64,000 nucleotides of DNA from Inia geoffrensis. Taxonomy: Eukaryota > Chordata > Mammalia > Artiodactyla > Iniidae. Both the position numbers and the translations under genes were made by a program. Below, in pieces: positions 1 through 11,394 of the stretch. Each line of letters opens with the position of its first letter. Position 1 is the stretch's first letter. The stretch spans positions 123,210,315 through 123,274,314 of the forward strand of contig CM070900.1 in the NCBI GenBank assembly GCA_036417435.1, given 5' to 3'. The notes beneath the pieces were generated by a model, which worked only from the letters and a program-made list of their open reading frames with translations, was not told the DNA's origin and searched no databases.

Positions 1-232
1 TGAGCTTGAATAAAGATGCTGAGGCAGAAAAATGACTGGGTTCATTCCTCAGCACATATTTCTTGAGACCTTCAGAATACTTGGAAGACTCTGCAAGGGA
101 CTAGAATTCTGGGTGGGCAGCTAAGGGGCACCCCACCAGTGGAATTGCTTTTTCGATTTGTTTTTTATTTCTTTTTTTTCTTTTACAATATGGCAGTAAG
201 TGGGTTATGACTATGGGGGTTTCTTTGGTAAG
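1..232. other. Intronic sequence, nothing recognised
   Basis: No repeat, exon or regulatory motif that I can support. Confidence 0.4.
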
Positions 233-278
233 AATTTTATTGAGATATAATTCACATACCAAACAATCCACCCATTTA

Positions 279-280
<2 letters not shown>
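233..280 (-). repeat. Old L1M 3'-end fragment, left part
   Basis: The text ttgagatataattcacatac ... cacccatttaaag matches the 3' UTR of ancient L1M elements read in reverse. It appears to resume at 5727 after the large L1 inserted at 318-5726, so the younger L1 is nested in the older one. Confidence 0.6.

Positions 281-316
<36 letters not shown>
281..316. repeat. (GT)n microsatellite
   Basis: Thirty-six bases of uninterrupted GT followed by TATATA. It sits at the 3' insertion boundary of the long L1, probably grown from the target sequence aaagtgt. Confidence 0.95.
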
Positions 317-322
<6 letters not shown>

Positions 323-2216
323 TACTATTTTTTTAATACTGGAGTATAATTGCTTCACAATACCGTGTTAGTTTCTGTTGCACAACAAAGTGGATCAGCC
401 ATATGCATACACATGTCCCCATATCCCCTCCCTCTTGAGCCTCCCTCCCACCCTCCCTATCCCATCCCTCTAGGTCATCGCAAAGCACCGAGCCTATCTC
501 CCTGTGCTATGCTGCTGCTCCCCACCAGCCAACGATTTTACATTCAGTAGTGTGTACATGTCGATGCTACTCTCTCACTTTGTCCCAGCTTCACCCTCCC
601 ACCCCATGCCATCAAGTCCATTCTCTTTGTCTACCTCTTTATTCTCGCTCTGCAACTAGGTTCATCAGAACCTTTTTTTTTCCTTTTAGATTCCATAAAT
701 ATGCGTTAGCATACGGTATTTGTTTTTCTCTTTGTGACTTACTTCACTCAGTATGACAGACTGTAGGCCCATCCACCTCACTACAAATAACTCAATTTTG
801 TTTCTTTTTATGGCTGAGTAATATTCCATTGTATATATGTGTCACATCTTCTTTATTCATTCATCTGTCAATGGATATTTAGGTTGCTTCCATGTCCTGG
901 CTATTGTAAATAGAGCTGCAATGAACATTGTGGGACATGTCTCTTTTTGAATTATGGTTTTCTCAGGGTATATGCCCAGTAGTGGGATTCCCGGGTCATA
1001 TGGTAGTTCTATTTTTAGTTTTTAAAGGAAGCTCCATACTGTTTTACATAGTGGTTATATCAATTTACATTCCCACCAACCGTGCAGGAGGGTTCCCTTT
1101 TCACCACTCCCTTTCCAGCATTTATTGTTTCTAGTTTTTTGATAATGTCCATTCTGACCGGTGTGAGGTGATACATCATTGTAGTTCTGATTTGCATTTC
1201 TCTAATAATTAGTGATGTTGAACATCTTTTCATGTGCCTCTTGGCCATCTGTAGGTCTTCCTTGGTGAAATGTCTATTTAGGTCTTCTGCCCATTTTTTA
1301 ACTGGATTGTTTGCTTTTTTGATATTGAGCTCCATGAGCTGTTTGTATATTTTGGAGATTAATCCTTTGTCTGTTGTTTCATTTGCAAATATTTTCTCCC
1401 ATTCTGAGGGCTGTCTTTTTGTCTTGTTTATGGTTTCCTTTGTTGTGCAAAAGCTTTTAAGTTTAATTAAGTCCCATTTGTTTATTTTTGTTTTTATTTC
1501 TGTTACTCTAGGAGGTGGGTCAAAAAAGATCTTGCTGTGGTTTATGTCAAAGAGTGTTTTTTCTGTTTTCCTCTAAAAGTTTTATAGTCTGGTCTTACAT
1601 TTAAGTCTTTAATCCATTTGGAGTTTAGTTTTGTGTATGGTGTTAGGTAGTATTCTAATTTCATTCTCTTACATGTAGCTGTCCAGTTTTCCCAGCACTA
1701 CTTATTGAAGAGGCTGCCTTTTCTCCATTGTATGGTCTTGCCTCCTTTGTTGTAAATTAGGTGCCCACATGTGAGTGGGTTTTATCTCTGGGCATTCTAT
1801 CCTGTACCACTGATTCTATATTTATGTTTTTGTGCCAGTACCATACTGTCTTGATTACTGTAGCTTTGTGGTATAGTTTGAAGTCAGGGAGCCTGATTCC
1901 TCCAACTCTGTTTTTCTTTCTCAAGATTGCTTTGGCTATTCGGGGTCTTTTGTGTTTCCATACAAATTGTAAGATTTTTTGTTCTAATTCTGTGAAGAAT
2001 GCCATTGGTAGTTTGATAGGGATTGCATTGCATCTGTAGATTGCTTTGGGTAGTATAGTCATTTTCACAATATTGATTCTTTCAATCCAAGAACATGGTA
2101 TGTTTCTCCATCTGTTTATGTAATCTTTGACTTCTTTCATCAGTGTGTTATAGTTTCCTGAGTACAAGTCTTTTGACTCCTTAGGCTGGTTTATTCCTAG
2201 GTATTTTATTCTTTTT

Positions 2217-2424
2217 TTTTTTTTTTTTTTTTGCGTTATGCGGGCCTCTCACTGTTGTGGCCTCTCCCGCTGTGGAGCACAGGCTCCGGACGCGCAGGCT
2301 CAGTGGCCATGGCTCATGGGTCCAGCCGCTCTGTGGCATATGGGATCTTCTTGGACCGGGGCACGAACCCGCATCCCCTGCATCGGCAGGCAGACTCTCA
2401 ACCACTGTGCCACCAGGGAAGCCC
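2217..2424 (-). mobile_element. CHR-type SINE inserted in L1 copy 1
   Basis: Read on the minus strand it begins gggcttccctggtggcacag and ends in a poly-A tract. A perfect target-site duplication ggtattttattcttttt flanks it at 2200-2216 and 2425-2441. Confidence 0.95.
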
Positions 2425-3050
2425 GGTATTTTATTCTTTTTGTTGCAATGGTAAATGAGAGTGTTTCCTTAATTTCTCTTTCTGATTTTTAATTGTTGGT
2501 GTATAGGAATGCCAGAGATTTCTGTGCATTAATTTTGTATCCTGCAACCTTACCAAATTCATTGATTAGTTCTAGTAGTTTTCGATTGGCATCTTTAGGA
2601 TTTTCTATTTCTATCATGTCATTGGCAAACAGTGACAGTTTTACTTCTTTTCCGATCTGTATTCCTTTTATTTCTTTTTCTTCTCTGATTGCTGCGGCTA
2701 GGACTTCCAAAACTATGTTGAATAAGACTGGCGAGAGTGGGCATCCTTGTCTTGTTCCTGATCTTAGAGGAAATGTTTTCAGTTTTTCACCATTGAGTAT
2801 GATGCTTGCTGTGGGTCTGTCATATATGGCCTTTATTATGTTGAGGTAGGCTCTCTCTATGTCCATTTTCTGCAGTTTTTATCATAAATTGGTGTTGAAT
2901 TTTGTCAGAAGCTTTTTCTGCATCTACTGAGATGATCATATGGCTTTTATTCCTTAATTTGTTAATGTGGTATATCACATTGATTGATTTGCATATACCG
3001 AAGAATCCTTGCATCCCTTGGATAAATCCTACTTGATCATGGTGTATGAT

Positions 3051-3174
3051 CAGCAGCCACAGCTCACGGGCCTAGCCACTCCACGGCATGTGTGATCTTC
3101 CCGGACCGGGGCACGAACCCGTGTCCCCCGCATCAGCAGTCAGACTCTCCACCACTGCACCACCAGGGAAGCCC
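3051..3174 (-). mobile_element. Truncated CHR SINE at an L1 deletion junction
   Basis: Only the first ~124 bases of the SINE (its 5' half) remain; the 3' half and poly-A are missing. The adjoining L1 jumps from gtgtatgatc to gttggaag, which are about 272 bp apart in the copy at 36.4-36.7 kb. One deletion after insertion could have removed both the SINE tail and the neighbouring L1. Confidence 0.85.
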
Positions 3175-4626
3175 TGTTGGAAGATTTTTAATTACGGTTT
3201 CAATTTTATTACTTGAGATAGGTATGTTTATATTTTCTAATTCTTCCTGGTTCAGTCTTGGAAAATTGTACCTATCCAAGAACTTGTCCATTTCTTCATG
3301 GTTGTCCATTTTATTGGCATATAGTTGGTTTGTATTAGTCTCTTATAAACCTTTGTATTTCTGCAGTGTCAGTTGTGATTTCTCCTTTTTCATTTCCAAC
3401 TTTATTGATTTGCATCCTCTCCCTTTTTTTCTTGATGAGTTTGGCTAAGGGTTTATCAATTTTGTTTATCTTCTCAAAGAACCAGCTTTTAGTTTTATTG
3501 ATCTTTGTTATTGTTTTCTTTGTTTCTATTTCATTCATTTCTGCTCTGATCTTTATGATTTCTTTCTTTCTACTGACTTTGGATTCTCTTTGTTCCTTTC
3601 TCTAGTTGTTTTAAGTGTAGGGTTAGATTGTTTATTTGAGATTTTTCTTTTTTCTTGAGGTGAGACTGAATTGCTATAAACTTCCCTCTTAGAACTGCTT
3701 TTGCTGCATCTCATAGGTTTCGGGTTGTTGTGTTTTTGTTGTCATTTGTTTCTATGTATTTTTTTATTTCTTCTTTGATTTCTTCAGTGATCTCTTGGTT
3801 ATTTAATAGCACACTGTTTAGCCTCCATGTATTTGTGTTTTCTACAGGTTTTTTTCCTGTAATTGATTTCCAATCCCACAGCATTGTGGTCAGAAAATAT
3901 GCTTGATATGATTTCAGTTTTCTTAAATGTACTGAGGTTGATTTGTCCCAAGATGTGATCTATACTGGAGAATGTTCTGTGGCACTTGAGAAGAAAGTGT
4001 ATTCTGTCACTTTTGGGTGGAATGTTCTATAAATATCAATTAGATCTATCTGTTTTATTGTGTCATTTAAAGTTTGTGTTTCCTTATCTATTTTCTGTTT
4101 GGATGATATGTCCATTGGTGTAAGTGGGGTGTTAAAGTCTCCTACTATTATTGCGTTACTGTCAATTTCTCCTTTCATGGTTGTTAGCATTTGCCTTAGG
4201 TATTTAGGTGTTCCTATGTTGGGTGCATAAACATTTATAATTGTTATATCTTCTTCTTGGATTGATCTTTTGATCATTATGTAGTGTCCCTCCTTATCTC
4301 TTGTAGCAGTCTTTATTTTAAAGTCTATTTTATCTGATACAAGTATTGCTACTCCAGCTTTCTGTTGATTTCCATTCGCATGGAATTTCTTTTTCCATCC
4401 CTTCACTTTCAGTCTGTATGTGTCCCTAGGTCTGAAGTGGGTCTCTTGTAGACAGCATATATGTGGGTCTTGTTTTTGTATCCATTCAGCCAGTCTGTGT
4501 CTTTTGGTTGGGGCATTTAATCCATTCACATGCAAGGTTATTATCGATATGTATGTTCCCATTACCATTTTCTTAATTGTTTTGGGTTTGTTTTTGTGAG
4601 TCTTTTTCTTCTCTTGTGTTTCCCGT

Positions 4627-5513
4627 TTAGAGAAGTTTCTTTAGCATTTGTTGTAAAGCTGGTTTGGTGGTGCTGAATTCTCTTAGTTTTTGCTTGTCTG
4701 AAAAGCTTTTGACTTCTCCACTGAATCTGAATGAGATCCTTGCTGGGTAGAGTAATCTTGGTTGTAGCTTTTTTTGTTTCATCACTTTAAGTATATCCTG
4801 CCACTGCCTACTGGCCTGCAGAGTTTCCACTGAAAAATCAGCTGATAACCTTATGGGGATTCATTTGTATGTTATTTTTGTTTCTCCCTTGCTGCTTTTA
4901 ATAATTTTTCTTTGAATTTAATTTTTGTTAGTTTGATTAATGTGTGTCTTGGTGTGTTATTCCTAGGGTTTATCCTGTATGGGACTCTCTGTGCTTCCTG
5001 GACGTGGGTGACTATTTCCTTTCCCATGTTAGGGAAGTTTTCAACTATAATCTCTTCAAGTATTTTCTCAGACCGCTTTTTTTTCTCTTCTTCTTCTGGG
5101 ACCCCTATAATTTGAATGTTGCTGTGTTTAGTGTTGTCCCAGAGGTCTCTGAGATTGTCTTCAATTCTTTTCATTCTTTTTTCTTTATCCTGCTCCTTGG
5201 CAGTTATTTCCACCATTTTGTCTTCCAGCTCACTTATTTGTTCTTCTGCCTCAGTTATTCTGTTATTGATTCCTTCTAGTCTGTCTTTCATTTCAGTTAT
5301 TGTGTTGTTCATCTCTGTTTGTTTGTTCTTTAGTTCTTCTAGATCTTTGTTAAACATTTCTTGCATTTTCTCAATCCGTGCTTCCATTCTATTTCCGAAA
5401 TTCTGGATCAACTTTACTATCATTACTCTGAATTCTTTTTCAGGTAGATTGCCTGTTTCCTCTTCATTTATTTGGTCTTGTAGGTTTTTACCTTGCTCCT
5501 TCATCTGTGACAT
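4627..5513 (-). pseudogene. L1 ORF1 (RNA-binding protein) remnant
   Basis: Two open pieces, 5513-4872 (213 codons) and 4830-4627 (67 codons), match the start with coiled coil (MSQMKEQGKN, TEMNNTITEMKDRL) and the C-terminal end (LREFSTTKPALQQ) of the intact ORF1 at 38.1-39.0 kb. A frameshift near 4830-4872 separates them. ORF1p normally trimerises and coats L1 RNA; this copy cannot make full-length protein. Confidence 0.88.
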
Positions 5514-5726
5514 ATTTTTTTGCTGTCTCTTTTTTTCTTTTTTTTATGAGTTGGATTGTTTTCCTGTCTTACTGATTGTTTGGCCTGAGGCTTCCAACAC
5601 TGGAGTTTGTAGGCTCTTGGGTAGAGCTGGGTCTTGGTGCTGAGATGAGGACCTCCGTGAGACCTCACTCCAATGAATAGTCCCTGGGGTCTGAGGTTCT
5701 CCGTTAGTCCAGTGGTTTGGACTCGG

Positions 5727-5770
5727 ATTAAAGTATATAATTGAATGATTTTTAAATTGCACTCACTTGT
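5727..5770 (-). repeat. Old L1M 3'-end fragment, right part
   Basis: aaagtatataattgaatgat continues the L1M 3' UTR consensus broken off at 280, on the far side of L1 copy 1. Confidence 0.5.
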
Positions 5771-5801
5771 TTATTTATTTAATATTGTTGTGCAATATTA
5801 A

Positions 5802-5935
5802 ATTCGTTTTTTTTAACTGAAGTGTAGTTGATTTACAATATTGTGTTAGTTTCAGGAGTGTAGCATAGTGATTCAATTTTTTTCCAGATTATAATCCATC
5901 ATAGGTTTTTATCATGTTTTTTATCATGTTATTAT
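5802..5935 (-). mobile_element. Short 3' end of an artiodactyl-type L1
   Basis: ttttttttaactgaagtgta ... gtgttagtttcaggagtgta ... gtgattcaa is the reverse of an older cetartiodactyl L1 3' UTR. It is a different subfamily from the long L1s here. Confidence 0.65.
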
Positions 5936-6084
5936 CATGTCTTTTCTATAGACAAGGTAATGAAGCCTAACGAAAGTTGAGTTTGACAAAGATGTAGCCT
6001 GGTTTTACTTGGGCTGTATTGGCTTGATGGCAGAAACTATTTTCCCCAAGATCTACTGTCAGTGCTTTCTAATAATAATAATAA

Positions 6085-6345
6085 CAACACCTGTAGCAGT
6101 AATATGAGTACTAATTATGTTTCAGGCATTGTGTTAGCCTCTTTACACATATTATATCATGTGATTTTCATAACAACCCAGTGAGGAAGGTATTGATAGC
6201 TCCACTTTATGAACGAGGAAAATGAGGTTGAGATTGATTAAGAAACTTGACAGCTCTTAGTGGCTGAGCAAAGATTTAAACCTGTGACATCCTGCAAAAG
6301 TTAGAATCAGACTCTGCTAGGTGTTACACTCCCAGGCTGTACCAT
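6085..6345 (-). repeat. MIR-family SINE
   Basis: Degenerate match to reversed MIR: ttatgtttcaggcattgtgt, caacccagtgaggaaggt, gaggaaaatgaggttgagat, then a tRNA-like part with cagactctgctaggt. It is ancient and well diverged. Confidence 0.65.
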
Positions 6346-6926
6346 CTACTAAAATTTCCATTCCTTATCAGTCTTACACTTCTAATTCTCAGGTCACTTA
6401 CTCAGCAAAAATAATTTGTACATCTTAAACCTGATGAATAATAAAGACCTGAGATGATAAGTAATTTTCATCTGAAGTAGTACTGCCAATCAGCTGAGTT
6501 CTGAGCTCACCTGCGGGTGCAGGAAGAAAGGCTCAGGATTGATTGGTGATATCTGGCATGGGTGCTGTGATGGGACAGACAACATGAGGGCCTCAAGCTG
6601 GCCAATCCTGACAGCCTTTCCCAGTCTGAGCCCCACCCCACTCCCATTTCCCTGCCAGCTATTTAGTCAAACGTCCCTAGGGGCACACACTTTCAGAACC
6701 TAGCTTTTAATTATCAATGTTTTAAATACAAGGAGGATAATCAACTGTTCACATGGAGAAAAGAGGAAGAGCAATCACTTGCAGATATGACCACTCATCC
6801 CCCGATATCAGGCTTTATCTGAAGATGTATTTAGAATTTTAAAATCTGAAAATAAACATAGTAACTGAGTCCCTAAGCTCACTTAGATGTTTCATAGGAT
6901 GGAAAAAGTGACAAAGGCTCTTAATA
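6346..6926. other. Intronic sequence, nothing recognised
   Basis: About 580 bp without a clear repeat, exon or motif. Confidence 0.4.
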
Positions 6927-7385
6927 GTTTCCTAGGGTTGCCCTAAACAAGTACAACCAACTAGGTGGCTTGAAACAATAGAAATTCACTGTCTCCGAGT
7001 TCTAGAGGCTTGAAGTCCAAAGTCCAGGTGTCCACAGGGCCGTGCTTTCTCTGAAACCTGTAGAGGAATCCCTCCTTGCCTTCGCCCAGCTTTTGGTGGT
7101 TTGCCAGCCAATTCTTGGCATTCCTTGGCTTGCAGCTGCATCACTCCAATCTCTGCTCCATCTTCACATGGCCTTCTCTCTGTGTCTCCCTCTGTCTTCC
7201 CACGGGCATCTTCTTGTAAGGACACCACTCATATTGGATTAGGTGCCTGCCTGCCTCTAGTATGACCTCATCTTACCTAAGTACATCTGCAATAGCCCTA
7301 TTTCCACATAAGGTCATATTCTCAGGTACTGAGGGTTAGGACCTCAACATACTTTTGAGGGGGACACAATTCAACCCACAATAGC
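6927..7385 (-). mobile_element. MLT1-type solo LTR (ERVL-MaLR)
   Basis: Reversed, it ends with the family's typical run: tgaattgtgtcccc at its start, ggtcatactagag, then cagccctaggaaac. It shares its layout with the opposite-facing copy at 46880-47315. No internal retroviral genes are attached, so this is a solo LTR or fragment. Confidence 0.75.
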
Positions 7386-8429
7386 CCACAGACCAAAGAA
7401 GGGTCTGGCTATAGGATCTTGAGCTGATGGGACTAAGAATGACTTGTAGTCAAATTGCTAAAATGTTACAGACCAGAATCTTGCATTGCTGCATCAGGGA
7501 GGGGCCTCCAAAGGCATGGTGGATTGAGCTAAATTGGACTCCCCTCGACACGCAAACATTGTGGATAACGAAGAAACAACAATAGAGTTGAGCATCGAAG
7601 AAAGGAAGGGGTCTTTCCAGAGGTTGTGAATGAAGAGGGAAGTAGAAATCAGAACGGTGAAGGCGTACCAGGCCCTGGCAGATAGGGGCTGGGCTTTCCA
7701 CCCCATGTAGGGACAGACATATAGTGAGGTGGAAAGCTGTAACTGAAATGTCCATACAGAGACATGGATGGCTGCCTTCTTCATGTAAAGCGGACTGGAA
7801 AAAAATCCACCCATCTGTTCGAGAAGCTATAAGAAAGTTTGTTACCTGCTTCGATGCTTGGTGTAATGACAGACACAAGCAGCCTCTAGTGGGAAACCTG
7901 AAGTACAAGACTTTGTCAAACTGAAGTGTGGGGTCCAAATTTATACAACCTACCTGATGTGGAAATCTCCACCTAAGAAGCTGACGGTAAAATTGGTCCA
8001 GGACCAGTGAAACAAGCTGAAGAAAACGCATAGCTGCTCTATGACGGCACATCCACAAGCCAGGTGCACAAGACTCCCACAGAAACACTACAACCCCGCT
8101 CACAAACATGAGCTTGTAATAGACACTTAGAACCCACATGAGGAAAAAAACACCTCTGCAACACCTTCTGGACCTGCAGGAGAGGATCTTCAGGCTTTTG
8201 GTTCTACAGGAAACCACCATCTGCCCACACAAACAGGAGCGATTGTACCGCACACAAGTTATGTCACCCAGTCTGAAGTCTTCCCGAGGCAACTTTCCCA
8301 GTGAGGACAGAATCCCTGCTGCCCCTCAGGAGTCTAATATACATCCTTCTGGTTTGACAGGATCTTATCTTCTATGAACACAGCACAAATCAACCCGTGT
8401 GATTAATAGGCACCTACAATGGCCTTTAC
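7386..8429 (-). other. Unassigned intronic block with a 280-codon open frame (8292-7450)
   Basis: Directly downstream of the exon at 8430-8542. A minus-strand frame stays open for 280 codons from 8292 to 7450, and two other frames overlap it for over 60 codons, so the block is simply poor in stops. The translation is rich in Cys, Phe and Leu and I recognise no domain. It may be the body of an old retroelement. I do not call it a gene. Confidence 0.35.
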
Positions 8430-8542
8430 CTCAGGATATTCGCTGTGGCTTTCCGTTCTTGGGGAAGAAGATCTGGGTCTCGCAAAACTTCTTCTAGCAA
8501 GTTTAGGACGTTCATCTTTAGTTCATTGTTGAGTTCGAAATC
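8430..8542 (-). CDS. RASGRF2: RASGRF2 internal coding exon (113 nt), following exon
   Basis: This exon encodes 37 codons plus two bases (phase 2 end). The protein begins [19 protein letters not shown] and continues [17 protein letters not shown], the helical segment leading into the CDC25 Ras-GEF domain. On the minus strand the acceptor reads ttttatag|GAT with a rather weak, A-rich pyrimidine tract; the donor is GAG|gtaaag. It joins in frame to the exon at 29995-30101 across a 21.5-kb intron. RASGRF1 has different residues here (LEEVMHDPELLTQERKAAAN, as I remember it), so RASGRF2 is the better match. The next exon, which should start the catalytic domain, was not found between 1 and 8429 and is presumably beyond the window. 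The reading frame is intact. Confidence 0.95.
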
Positions 8543-9229
8543 CTATAAAATGAAACGGATCTTTTTAAATTTTAGTTTTGAAGGGTTTAGCTCCATGACA
8601 CCATTCCTCGTGACAAATTTATGGAAATTAAAATGTATGGGCCCTAGGCCTTTCCCCCTCCAGAGATTCTGACTTAATTGGTTTGGGATGGTGCCCTGCC
8701 GCTAGGCTCCCTGGGGGATAGGAATTCCTCAAAGAGACATGTGTGCCCCTTAGCCTGGAACACTGCCTCCCCCCAGGTTTATTTCTATCCATCTCTCAGC
8801 TCTAGGAGATGATATACTTTCTCCTAGGAGCCTTCTTAAGTTGACCCAGTGGGATAAAGAGCTTTTCCTTGGTGTTCCTATGGTACAACCTATCATAACT
8901 TACTGTACTATAAGGGCTGATTTAATTGTCTGCTTTCCCATTGGTCCATGAGTAAGATCAGTTACTGGGGCATAGCAATAGCTAAAGAAAAGATTTTTGC
9001 AAGAATAGAATCTGTCATTTGGGCAGTGACTTGAATGAAGAACTTCAGTACAGGTATGCTAAAGAATAAATGATACACACCAATGGGGCCGTGTCAAACA
9101 AACACAGGAGTGAGATTGAAAGGGTACCCACCCAGCAAAGTTGGTACCATATGAACGCCAAAATGATTAATGACAGTAATAAGTAATAGCCACCTGAATC
9201 AAAACCACCTGCAACTCCCTACTGATGCC
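8543..9229. other. Intronic sequence, nothing recognised
   Basis: Contains the RASGRF2 acceptor at its left edge. No repeat could be identified with confidence. Confidence 0.4.
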
Positions 9230-10095
9230 CACAAATACATAAATAGAAAAATACATAAAGAGGGTGGAAGGGAAAACTATTCTTTACAGTGAACTTCCAA
9301 TAAATGCAAAGGAATATAAGAGTTAGAAAATCACCATTTTTTGACCAAAGCAGTAATAACTGATCAGGTAAGGATCATGAATAGATGCTGAAATTTATGG
9401 GGAAACAGAATTAATAGTGTCAGAGTACTCCTCCCACAATGCTACCATTAGAGATTATTTATTAATTACAAAGGAAAAATCTGACAGATGCCACCTGAAC
9501 CAAGTGATCAGAGTCACCATCACCAGTAATGGAGCAAACCAACATCATGGACCCACTAATGTAATGTTCCGTAAAGAATCATCACTTAGTATTTTTGCCC
9601 TAAATGCATAATCTCGCACCTGCATTGTGAGGAAGCACTGACCTGCACACTCCAAAAATGTTAATGTCATCAAAGAGAAAGAGAAACTGAGGAACTGGTC
9701 CAGTTTAAAGGACACCAAAGGGACCAGAGCTAAATGCAACAGGTGAGCCTGGATTATATCCGGGATCAAGGGGGAACTGCTACACTGGGCATTACTGGGA
9801 CAACTAGCAAAAACGGAGCCAGAGCTATGTACTAGTTGAGAGCATCCTATCCATGTTAAATGGTCCTGAATTTGATCATTTTGCTGGGGCTGTTTCAGAG
9901 CAGGTCCTTGTTCTTTGTTGGGGTGAGGGGAGGAGAGAGAGAATGTGAGAGAGAAAAGGAGATGGAGGGAGAACACTCATGTGGTAAACATGTGAACTAT
10001 TGGTGATTCCAGATGTGTATCCGTGCACTTTGTTTAATTCTGACATTTTCTCTTGATTTGAAAATTTTCAAAGCAAAAAGTTAATAAAAAGGTGA
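9230..10095 (+). mobile_element. Ancient L1M 3' end
   Basis: The order of phrases follows an L1M 3' UTR: ccaaaaatgttaatgtcatc, aactgaggaactggtccag, tgaatttgatcattttgctg, gtccttgttctttgt, then aaaattttcaaagcaaaaag and an A-rich end. A purine run at 9928-9975 is local simple sequence. Confidence 0.7.
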
Positions 10096-11394
10096 AGTTG
10101 TAGTTCTTTTATTACATGCATTCTCATAAAATACCAACAGCATACTGGCAGCATCCTGGGATTGTCAGGTATTCAGAGGTGAACTGAATGCTACCATGAC
10201 TTGCTTTCAAGTTGTGACTCTGACAAACTATCTTTGTACATGCAGGCATGAGGGTTTATTTTCCCTCTTATACAAAATTACCCATTATAAGTACATTTTA
10301 ACTTTAGGAAAAGTAATTTTGAAGCACTGACATTCTGAATTCTTTTAAATGATTAGAGAGAATATTGCTAATTGCAATGGATCCAATAAAAAGAAAACAG
10401 CATACTTTTACTATATTTAGTAAATTAGGAGCATAAAGTCCATAATTTCACAAATTGTAGACAATGCAAAAGTCTCACTTAACTTGAATATTTGTGAGCC
10501 TCAGGATGGTGGAGAACAGTGTCATTCATTTTTCTCAATATTTCACTTTCACTGTTTGACAATCAGTGCCATTTCTTCGAGAACAGGAGCCACTAGGGCC
10601 CCAGGCAACACCTTCAGTTGATATGTTTTCCTAAAATTTCACCTACTTATTGTCCAACAGCTTCTTGGCTATTGCTTTTCTTTTAAAATGTATGCGAGGA
10701 GGAGAGAGTAATACCTTGCTGCTGCTCTTTTCCTTTGTCTCCACCCCCCAGTTTCAAAGGTAATGGGAATGATGTTTATAAACAGTTAATGATCTCACCT
10801 ACTTCAATCTCCATGCACTATCAAAGGATTTCTCAGCCACCAGGAGTCTTTGCTTAATGGATATTTGATATCTATTATTGAGATGACTGAATCCTGTAGC
10901 TATGTTGAGTCTCTCAATGATGCAAATAATCTGCTTATCATAAATGGATTAGTGTGAAGGACATCAAGCCAGTGTTTGGACCTTGTTGGGGGCTAATTAG
11001 TGGTTTAATCAACAAGCATCCCCAAGCACCTACTGTGCCCCAACCTGGGCTCAACAGGAGGAATGCTTCTGAGACCCCAGAAAGGCAAATTCTGTGAAAG
11101 GTCTTGTTAAAGAAAACAGAATGCAATTTGATTATTCTGAGCTCTGGGAAGACTAGCCTAAGACAGACCTTTGTGAACTTGGTGAAATCCGCCCAGACAC
11201 TATCTGAAGCACAACAAGTGGTTACAGGTGAATGCTCCCTTTGCTGAGGATGTAGCTAATATGAAGTAGATTAGCTAATGATGGCTGAGTATGAAATGTA
11301 AGAATTCTCACTCATAGTTTTCCTTTACACTTGCACAGGCTTTTATCACGTTCAAAGTGACCTGTATATGATTTCAGCTCTTCCTCAGCCGACC
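10096..11394. other. Intronic sequence; one faint MIR/L2-like piece
   Basis: Mostly unrecognised. Near 11005-11090 the text caagcacctactgtgcccca resembles the 3' end of MIR or L2 in reverse, too weak to call separately. Confidence 0.35.

Larger units (their letters stand above)
686..4568 (-). pseudogene. L1 ORF2 (endonuclease-reverse transcriptase) remnant
   Basis: Open pieces on the minus strand at 4568-3960, 3538-3335, 3014-2820, 2866-2489, 2167-1757 and 1335-1060 line up in order with ORF2 of the intact copy at 34-38 kb. The endonuclease start ([26 protein letters not shown]) is preserved. The reverse transcriptase motif reads FANDM instead of FADDM, so a catalytic aspartate is lost. There are many frameshifts, two SINE insertions, and a missing block of about 270 bp at 3050/3175. 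The element makes no functional protein. Confidence 0.9.
318..5726 (-). mobile_element. Long, decayed L1 retrotransposon (copy 1)
   Basis: Minus-strand L1 with 3' UTR (about 330-685), ORF2 remnant (686-4568), ORF1 remnant (4627-5513) and a short 5' part. It is interrupted by a complete CHR SINE (2217-2424) and a partial one (3051-3174). The flanks tttaaagtgt and attaaagtat look like a degraded target-site duplication inside an older L1M. It is more diverged than the copies at 33.8 and 51.6 kb and so is older. It has the same orientation as RASGRF2. Confidence 0.9.

Noticed and set aside
6986..7242. Frames of 66-80 codons near 7.1 kb
   Set aside because: They fall within the MLT1 LTR, which is non-coding.
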